Assembly (NCBI GenBank): GCA_036877525.1
Contig: JAZGTH010000002.1
Location: 2,774,001-2,838,000, forward strand
Direction of reading: 5' to 3'
Origin: Chromobotia macracanthus
Lineage: Eukaryota; Chordata; Actinopteri; Cypriniformes; Botiidae
Length of the DNA: 64,000 nucleotides
Shown here: positions 56,605-64,000 of the stretch, piece after piece
Layout: each line of letters opens with the position of its first letter
How positions within the stretch are numbered: the stretch's first letter is position 1
Notes under the pieces: model-generated
Seen by the model: only the letters and a program-made list of their open reading frames with translations
Database searches by the model: none
Told to the model about the DNA's origin: nothing
Made by a program: the position numbers and the translations under genes

Positions 56605-58800
56605 TGCTCAGATTTAACTTACTGTAAATGTGCACACTGCTTGTTTTTGTGATGAAATGAGAGAAATGGTAGCTTTATGTTAGTGAGGTTAAAAGCTAAT
56701 GCCTTCACTTGATGAGGTAATTATGACTGTGTGTTTAGAATATGTTGATTGCTCACTTTCTCTTTTCTCTGCCTCCCTCCTTCAATTTCCTATTCTCTTC
56801 ATCCCCCCTTTCTCTCCCCCTCACTCTCTCTCGCTCCCAACCCTCACGTTAGATGTCTCCCTGTGGGAAGAGGGTGCCTGAGATGTTGGCTGGGCCATAC
56901 ATCTCTGTCAAAATCTCTATGAATAAATTAACCTTTAAAGATTAGTGCACCCTAATACCGCAGGGTTTTTACATAGAACAAACACTGAAAAATGTTTTGG
57001 GTCCTGCCAGCCACCACTAAGGCTTCACCAAGTTAGTACAGCAAAGCTTTTTTTGTGTTTTTTTCTGTGTGTAACATGTATGTATGTACAGTATGTTGTT
57101 GTTATTGTAACACTGTTTAACGTAAGACTCTTTAATGTACTGGCTGATAAATTAATAATTCAGTCATTAATTTCCTGCTGCAGCTATGATCGTCTTGGCC
57201 TTGAAGTCAACAGTTATTAGTCTGTGATATATTTATGTACAGTGAATAATTTCTCAAACAAACCTTTGTGAAATTTGATAAAAACTAATGCAGAGCAGCT
57301 GTTCCTGCTATAATAAAAAAACCCTGAACATTCTATTAACTTCCTCTTCTAGTATCTGTAAAGATTTGTGACATAACAGATTTGTGACATAAATTCTAGT
57401 TTGTCCTAGAGAAAAAGGGGAATGAGATTTTATATAATTTAATCTTTTACATTCTACCAGTTTAAAAATATTTCCTACAATATAGTTAACCACAGCACTA
57501 GGACATTACCCAGTTTAAAGAATGGCAGTTATAGTTCTTTAATAAACTGCTTGTAGATGTCGGAGATATTTACTCAAAGCTAGCAGAATTTGGGATTTAA
57601 CATAATTCATCCAATGACTGAGGTTATTTAGGCCAGGAAGCATACCTGGGAGAGTTCCAAACACCCTCTGGCTTCAAAATCTCACTTTTACTGTGGTCAG
57701 GATTATAGGGCTAGTTGCTTGGAATTCTTCATCCAGCATCTAGAACACTTTTGTACCTACATTTGATTGTATTGACTTTAGTGATTGCATCAAATTCTAC
57801 AGAAACAGTAATAGTCTGATTTTATTAATTAAGGAAAATTCATTTCTGTGTTGGATGTTTCTGTTTTTTACTCTCAACAACAGTGCTCTCTTGTTGGTGG
57901 TTTAGTTAGATTTTAAACAAATCAGAATAATTATGAAAGACAGGTTAAAGGTTGAAAAATAAACTCTGAAGGAATATGACGTATTGACTATGTCATTTGA
58001 TTTGGGTTACGCTCTCAGAATGAGGCAGGGGCACATCTGCCAGCTAATGTACGGAAGGTTTTTGAACCCCCTTCCTTTCACAAGTACCCCTCAATTTGGA
58101 CCAGGTCAGCAGTGGTGTTTGGGGTGCAAACCGGTTCATGGCTCCATTTGTCCACAAATTCTTGAATTTCCCTTGTTTGAACTCATTGCTCAATCTTCAT
58201 TAAACCCTGACATTTTGGGTAAGCACACTCAGATTAATTTATTTTTGCAGAGGCAAGCCTGGCAAGAGCAACCACAAAGAACAAGCTACTGCTTAAGCCT
58301 TTGCCATGGTGGATAATTCTTAGATAGGAAATACTTTATTGCCAAATATTTACAGCACACCCTTCCACCCAACTTAAAAAACAACAGATTTTTTAAATGT
58401 TGAACCTTATTTGATTTTATGATGTTTTAAGAAATTATTACAAATTGAGAATTGAACACAAAAGAACAGCATACATTAAATAAGGCACACATTTTACACT
58501 ATATTAAATTATTTGCCTAATATTTATATGGATGGGGAGGTGAAATTGTGGGTAAGCTTTCCCTTCCTGTCTGTCCTGCATATGAGGAGCTGTTGCAGGT
58601 CATGTCTCATAGGTGTGAGAAGCCAGCGATTACTCATGGCCAGCTTGACGAGTGATATCTAGATGGTCATGACCGCAAAGCTCCCGTGAGCATCTCCTCA
58701 ATCTCACGCTGAGGTGGAGAGACCTTGGAAGGAGCTATGTTTCTCTCATTTTGAATGCATTTGTGGGCATTTTACACAAATGTGGAGGAAATACACAATA
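56605..58800. other. Intergenic, nothing recognised
   Basis: Includes a pyrimidine-rich stretch at about 56755-56845. The 110-codon plus-strand frame at 57984-58316 shows no family I recognise and no clear splice context, so it is not called as a gene. Confidence 0.3.
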
Positions 58801-59309
58801 CACATACACAAGAGCACAGGCATGCAGGGATGCCTCCCACTGATGAGACAGTTGCAAGCAATCTTTATATATCATCTTTAGACTGGGAGACCCAGATTCG
58901 AGCCCCAACTCTGACTACTTTTAGTACAGGCCGTCCCAGGTCAACGCACACCAGGAAGGAGTCTCCTGTGGTCAGCTGGTAATTGCTGAACACATGCAAC
59001 CCGGGTTTGAATCCCTTCTGTCACTCCATTGGGTGCTTGGTGGGGGTTTCTGCCCTCTTGGCGATTTATATGGTGCTTCTTAATATGACTGCAGCCTGCA
59101 TTTTTAAGTCCTCAGCCTTTCAGCTGGCACCCTCTGGCTGGCAAAAGGGACCGTGCATTGGATGGTGGCAGCTAGCGATCAGCTGGCTTCTGTTTGACTG
59201 ATATCTACCGGGTTATGTTGGAGTAACACTCTCACCAGGTGAAAATCGGGGATCCTCCCCCCACAAGAGCTTCACCTTCCTGAGGTGTGGGTCGAACATA
59301 GAGCAGGTC

Positions 59310-59890
59310 CTTCACGCTAAGGATCCCATCACTCCCCCAGAGCTCCATTAAGGGCCAGTAGTTTCAAACAGCTGTGGCTAGCTAACCACTAGCTCCCGTT
59401 GGATTTCTGGCCCTAGGGTGAATGTGAAGTAGCACCTTCACCACAGAGTGTCTGCCGCTCCCCACAGAGCTCCATCAAGGGACAGTAGTTTTGAGTGGTT
59501 GTAGCTAGCTGTATGCTAGCTCCTCTTTGATTTGCCCTAGAGCAAGTGTGGAGTAGCGCCCTCACTACAGATGGACCTCTGCCTCCTGCGGAACTCCATT
59601 AACAGTTTTAAATGGCTGTAGCTGGCTTTGTGCTAGTTCCCCTTGCATGTTTCATCATGGGATGAGTGTTGAGTAGCACCTTTTGTATAGAGGATCCTCC
59701 GCACCCTGCAGAGCTCATCGTAGAGGATAGCAGTTTCAAGTGGCAGCAGCTAATCCTTACTAGTTCCCCTTTAAATGCTGGTCCTTTGAGGTATGAATAG
59801 AGGATATAAGTTCTGGGTAGCTGGGGCCAGACATTCTCAAGTTGCCGTCAGAATTTTTGTTCTTCTGGCTTGTGTGCAAAGTAGCACCTT
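59310..59890. repeat. Degenerate minisatellite, period about 120 bp
   Basis: Units beginning GTAGCACC or GTAGCGCC start at 59429, 59553, 59673 and, truncated, 59881. Spacing is 124 and 120 bp, then about 208 bp with an insertion. Each unit has a CCACAGAGCTCCAT-like block, then AGTAGTTTCAAGTGGCTGTA-like and TGTGCTAGCTCCCCTTTGAT-like blocks. A partial first unit lies to the left from about 59310. Confidence 0.8.
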
Positions 59891-60406
59891 ATATATATAT
59901 AAAGTGCTACTGTAATATATAAATTACAGCGTATATTACAGCGTAACCTGGAGTATGTAAATGAACAAGACACTGTGCTTCTACACAAATATATCGCAGT
60001 CCTTTTAATCAGAACCAATAAGAACTGTCTATAGTGTAGTCTTGCTATAAAACTGTGAACAGCCCATCCCTCACTCTCAGCTGAATGCTAGAACTGTTTC
60101 AACATGGTTACCATTTTGCTTGCTTTTGTGTTTCTCTGGGGCCAAGGTCTCCTAATCTCACAGCAGTTGAGGATTCAAGTGCCTGTCATCTCCGTGGTAA
60201 TGCTCCACTGCCTGCCATTGATGGACTTAAGGCAGATTTATTTTACTCTATCACAGCCAATTGTGTGACAGCATGGTTTAGGGTTTTGTTTAGTTACAGT
60301 GACAGACATGTTGATTAGAGGCAGGAGTTTTTATCTGCTCATAATGGGTCTGATGTTTTACAGACACACATTCACATAAAGAATGCCCTCAGGGGTCACG
60401 CAACAC

Positions 60407-60430
60407 ACACACACACACACACACACACAT
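60407..60430. repeat. (AC)n microsatellite
   Basis: Twelve consecutive AC dinucleotides in intergenic sequence. Confidence 0.95.
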
Positions 60431-60479
60431 ACCAACTTGAGGGGTCAGGAGCCAACAAACAAGGCATGTCCTGCCAGAC

Positions 60480-60612
60480 CGCACTCAGCAATAAAATAGC
60501 TCTGCTTGAAGTCATATACAGATACTTCATCATCATCATCACTGGCATCTTCATCATAACATGGTTCAAGGTGCCTCTTTTTTGACACAGAGTGATTGAG
60601 TCCCATTTTCGG
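60480..60612 (-). other. Possible small coding exon (weak)
   Basis: On the minus strand a good acceptor, TTTATTTTCTGCAG, precedes ATG at 60606-60604. The frame reads MGLNHSVSKKRHLEPCYDED, then an acidic run and EVSVYDFKQ. The MG start could suggest N-myristoylation. No convincing donor follows before the stop, and the acidic run comes from a CATCAT-type simple repeat, so chance is a real possibility. No family is recognised. Confidence 0.15.
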
Positions 60613-61489
60613 CTGCAGAAAATAAAGCAAAGCGTAATGATGGGAACTTGCAGGCCCCCTTGATTATGTCAAACCCTAACCGATGTGTAATCAGCCTTAA
60701 CCACAGTGGCGGTGGTGCTTTCCATCTGTGTTGTATCTAGAGTCTTTGTGCCAATTTGAAGGGAATGCTGGCATGAAGTCATGCCTGGGATTGGTCCCGT
60801 TTCAATCCACCAGGGCTTCTATAAAGAACTCTCGAACACCAGAGCAGTGTTGACAAGGTTGCCCAAGCATCTGATAATAACATTTTATTGTGGGTTCTCA
60901 TTGTGATCGCCTTGTTCTTAGGGATTCCTACAGCAAATGGATGTAGGAATGTGTTTTAGAAAACATTTCTCCTTTTTTCTAAATGTACATTTAGTTTATT
61001 GGTTAATTTATAGCTGTTTTAATCAGTTTTGTTTGTCAACTTTGCCATTTACTTCATCCCTCACTGTTTTTGCAAAGGTCATAAATGCTACCTCCAACTG
61101 TGCGGCCAGCATGCCATGACAAGTCATTTCCATCATAGAGATTTGGGGGTGGGCCCTTTAACTTAAGCAACCACTCTAACAAAAACGCCTCAGCAATCAC
61201 CTAGAGAAGCCCTTATAGCACTGTGAACACCCCATCAACTGCACAGTACTATGTTAAAAACAACTCAGAGCACCATATTAACTGCGTTACAATGCCCTGG
61301 CAACCACCTGCAACACCCTAGCATTGTGACAATGAATTTTGCATGAACCATGATAACCCATCTTTTTCAGAAAACATCATTGGTTGTTTATATACTAATT
61401 ATTTCACTAAAGTCAAATCAAAGAGCCAGATGTAAAAGAGAGTCTTATTCCAGGTGCCAATCAGCTGAACTACTGTCTAACTGACTTAA

Positions 61490-62070
61490 ACTCTTGTAAC
61501 TTGGCACACACGTCAGAGTCATTGGCCATTAGGCCCAGGCAATGTCACTTTAGACTTGGTCAGACAAATAAGAGATATTGAAGATACTAACTTGTGAACG
61601 AATTCTAGATATCTCAAACAATGTTGCCATGGTAATGGTATTGCCAATAAATTTATGGCAATAAATATAACAAAGTGTATCTTCTGCATGCATTTAGTGA
61701 TTTATATTTATTCATTTGGCAGATGCTTTAATACAAAGCGACTTACAGTACATTCAAGTTATAAATTTGATCAGTCTGTGGGATTCTAACCCTCAACCTT
61801 TTATGCCACTAATGCAATTCTTTACCAACTGACCCACAGGAACACATTTGATTTACATCAAACTTGGGAAATATTTTTGATGTTGTGGGATGACATTGTT
61901 ATGACTATTGTGAGTCACAGTTATAGCACCACCAACTGGCAACAGGAAGTGCCACTTAAAATGGACTTTACATACTCCACTATTATTTACCAAGTTAAAT
62001 GCAAGTGTCCACCATGCATTTTGTTAGAGAAACTCTGTAGTGCTTGGGCCCGTCATCGCAGCTTACAGCA
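61490..62070 (+). repeat. Dispersed repeat, copy D, interrupted by a SINE
   Basis: This is the same family as 9200-9541. Left part: ATGTTGCCATGGTAATGGTA, ATCTTCTGCATGCATTTAGT; right part: TTTACATCAAACTTGGGAAA, CACCACCAACTGGCAACAGG, and the end GTGCTTGGGCCCGTCATCGC. The two halves are separated by the SINE at 61705-61848. Confidence 0.65.
61705..61848 (-). mobile_element. tRNA-derived SINE with target-site duplication
   Basis: Read on the minus strand, it starts GTTCCTGTGGGTCAGTTGGT, has a B-box-like GGTTAGAATCC, and ends with AAGTCGCTTTGTATTAAAGC, then ATCTGCCAAATGAATAAATA. The seven bases TGATTTA occur on both sides (61698-61704 and 61849-61855), splitting an otherwise continuous older repeat. 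Confidence 0.8.
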
Positions 62071-63226
62071 ATTTTTGACATTATTTTTAAAAACACATGC
62101 AAACCAGCATTAAATGCTTCAAACTGCAACATTCATAGGGAGCTACTGAACTTTAAATTGTTAGGAAGTGTACCCTCTGAAGTCTGGGACTGGCTTCTTA
62201 ACCCCTTTCTCCCTCCAGTGGCCTTTTCTCTGAGATGGCGCTATTGCGTACATCACAAAAGACAGAAGCAGTGGCTCTTAATTGGATGCAGAGAGTGAGA
62301 AGTTCAGTGCTAGCCTTGGGCAGGGAAAATTTTTTCCATTTATTTCAGAGAAGAGTGAGAGAATAGAAAAAGGGGTGGGGGAATGACATGCAGACAAAGG
62401 GGTGGAAAATACTACAGGTTAAGTAATGAATAATCAACAACAACTCTGTACACATACACTCAATATTTCCTGCAGCTGAAGCATAGCAGAGGACAGAGAC
62501 TGCCTGTCTGCAGTCATGCTTATATTCTTTATCCTATCCTAAAGTAATATGCAGAGAAAAAAATGTTTTTGCAATGCTGAAAGGTAGACACAAACCTGCA
62601 CCAGCCACATTGCACAATAAATTAGATCAGTTACACTAACTACTAAGCCACAGCTGCAACACATGCACACATTTTTTGAAAATATCTCATCCATGCTCAA
62701 AAATGTGACCCGATGGGTAGTACTGTACAATCCAGATTTTCAGACATATTTAGATTTTATTCATTTTAAAATATTAATTATTAATTATATAATAATAATT
62801 AATTAGTGTGGATAATACATTTGGTTTTCACTGTCATGTCTCCTCTGTAAGCTCTTTCCTAGTTTTAGCAACAGGGTGTAACACCCTTGTAATTTGTGTC
62901 AGAGATTCTGATTCTGGATTCTGGTTCTGTTACTGTGCTGGTATTTGGTCTTTGTGCTGTGATCTAGACTCAGTATTATCTCTTGTTTTGGTGTGAGAAC
63001 ATGACCTTTGATTGTTTCTTGGTGTCATATGTTTTTCTCCATCTTATTGTGCTGTTTTCCTTTGGAGCATGGTGTCTGGATTTCATCCATTTTCCCCTGT
63101 GGTTGGAGTCCTGGCTCCTATGCTCTGTGTTGTGTTTTCTGTTTTAAACACATAGCCTGTGGTGTTCATTTGCTATTCGCTCTTCTGTCTTGAAGCTGCC
63201 CCCTTATTTTCATCATAGATTACATT

Positions 63227-64000
63227 TCACATTTATTCATTTAGCAGACACTTTTATCCAAAATGACTTACAAGAGCAAGAGAAAACATTTAACATTTTG
63301 CCCTAAGAACAAACCAGGAAAGACTACAAAGGTACATTTACAAGGAATAGTGTTCTGATGCTAGAGACAGGATGAACAGTAGAAGATTTTTTTAAGTTAA
63401 ACAAAGCATTACGGATTAGTCAGGTGTCTGCAAAACAGGTGTGTTTTCAATTGTTTCTTGAAGGTTGTGATGGTGTCAGCAGATCAGATGGAGGCTGGGA
63501 GCCATTTCCACCAGGAAGGAACAGAATAGGTGTATGTCTTGGAGAGCGATCTGGTACCTTGTTGTGGAGGAACAATCAGACAGGAGCAGAATTTACAGAA
63601 TGTAGTTGGTGGGTGGGGACATACTGTAATTCTGAATGAGTGAGCTGAGATGGGGGGTAAAGTTCCTGTGACTGTCATAAAGTCCAGGGTCAGAGATTTA
63701 AACTTAATGTGGGTGGTTATGGGTAACCAGTGACATGAGATCAGAAGGGGTGTGAAATGGGTTCTATTCGGTTGATTTAAGATCAGATGTGCTGCTGCAT
63801 TCTGGATCATTTGCAGGGGTTGCATTGGCTAGAATGCCAGCCAGAAGTGCATTGCAGTAGTCCAGCATTGATATTACGAGTGCTTGGACTAGGAGCTGGT
63901 ATGCTCAGACAAGAAAGGTCTGATTTTACTGATGTTGTAGAGTATATGCAGGACTGGGAGATTGTTGAAATATGAGTAGTGAATTTCAGCTGTTCATCAA
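63227..64000 (-). mobile_element. LINE 3' part (CR1/L2-like) running off the right edge
   Basis: The minus-strand frame 63825-63484 resembles the C-terminus of LINE reverse transcriptases (LQMIQNAAAHLILNQP, SCHWLPITTHIKFKSL, PQQGTRSLSKTYTYSVPSWW, LP..I). Downstream on the minus strand the tail reads GTAAGTCATTTTGGATAAAA, then GTGTCTGCTAAATGAATAAA, near 63270-63230. The 5' part lies outside the window. Confidence 0.75.
63484..63825 (-). pseudogene. LINE ORF2 C-terminal fragment
   Basis: This is a 113-codon frame with the NAA(A)...HWLP...FK...P.QRGT-like...WN/WK.LP order of the C-terminal region of CR1/L2-type LINE proteins. The upstream end of the frame enters undefined sequence before the window edge, so whether the rest is intact is unknown. 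Confidence 0.65.

Noticed and set aside
57984..58316. 110-codon plus-strand open frame
   Set aside because: No recognisable domain, no splice or promoter context, and composition like neighbouring intergenic sequence.

Overview
The window is vertebrate, almost certainly teleost, nuclear DNA: long AT-rich introns with consensus splice sites, fish-type retrotransposons (L2/CR1-like LINEs, DIRS-like elements, tRNA-derived SINEs) and TTAA- and TA-flanked MITEs. The repeat spectrum suggests an ostariophysan and perhaps a cypriniform fish, but the species cannot be read from the sequence.

Three protein-coding genes occupy the left 45 kb in the order KIAA2013 (minus), plod1 (plus), mfn2 (plus), the same order and orientation as the human 1p36.22 block. 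(1) The 5' coding part of a KIAA2013 homologue, a single-pass membrane protein, runs off the left edge (1-749, minus). (2) plod1, lysyl hydroxylase 1, lies at 4399-19312 in 19 coding exons, giving 2211 nt including the stop and 736 residues; all iron- and 2-oxoglutarate-binding residues are intact. (3) mfn2, mitofusin 2, lies at 25949-44885 in 17 coding exons, giving 2271 nt including the stop and 756 residues; the GTPase motifs, transmembrane hairpin and both heptad repeats are intact. Probable non-coding 5' exons of mfn2 lie near 21.0-22.1 kb, and its 3' UTR extends to about 45.77 or 46.56 kb. The genes do not act in one pathway: PLOD1 modifies collagen in the ER, MFN2 fuses mitochondrial outer membranes, and KIAA2013 is poorly characterised.

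The 8.9-kb third coding intron of mfn2 (26969-35894) is a graveyard of L2-like LINEs. It holds two old fragments and one nearly complete 4.2-kb element, all on the minus strand, the last with endonuclease, reverse transcriptase and C-terminal regions recognisable but broken.

From about 46.6 kb to the right edge I found no convincing gene. The region holds a DIRS-like fragment (RNase H and tyrosine recombinase, 47.64-48.52 kb), dispersed repeats, an L2 tail, two short MITEs, a degenerate minisatellite of about 120 bp period (59.3-59.9 kb), a SINE nested in an older repeat with a visible target-site duplication (61.7 kb), and a LINE 3' end at the right edge. MIIP, the next gene in human, was not found.

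No unknown multi-gene system is apparent. The most interesting signals are two consecutive GC-AG introns in plod1, a (TG)n tract replacing the polypyrimidine tract before the last mfn2 exon, and the SINE/LINE tail sharing and nested insertions.
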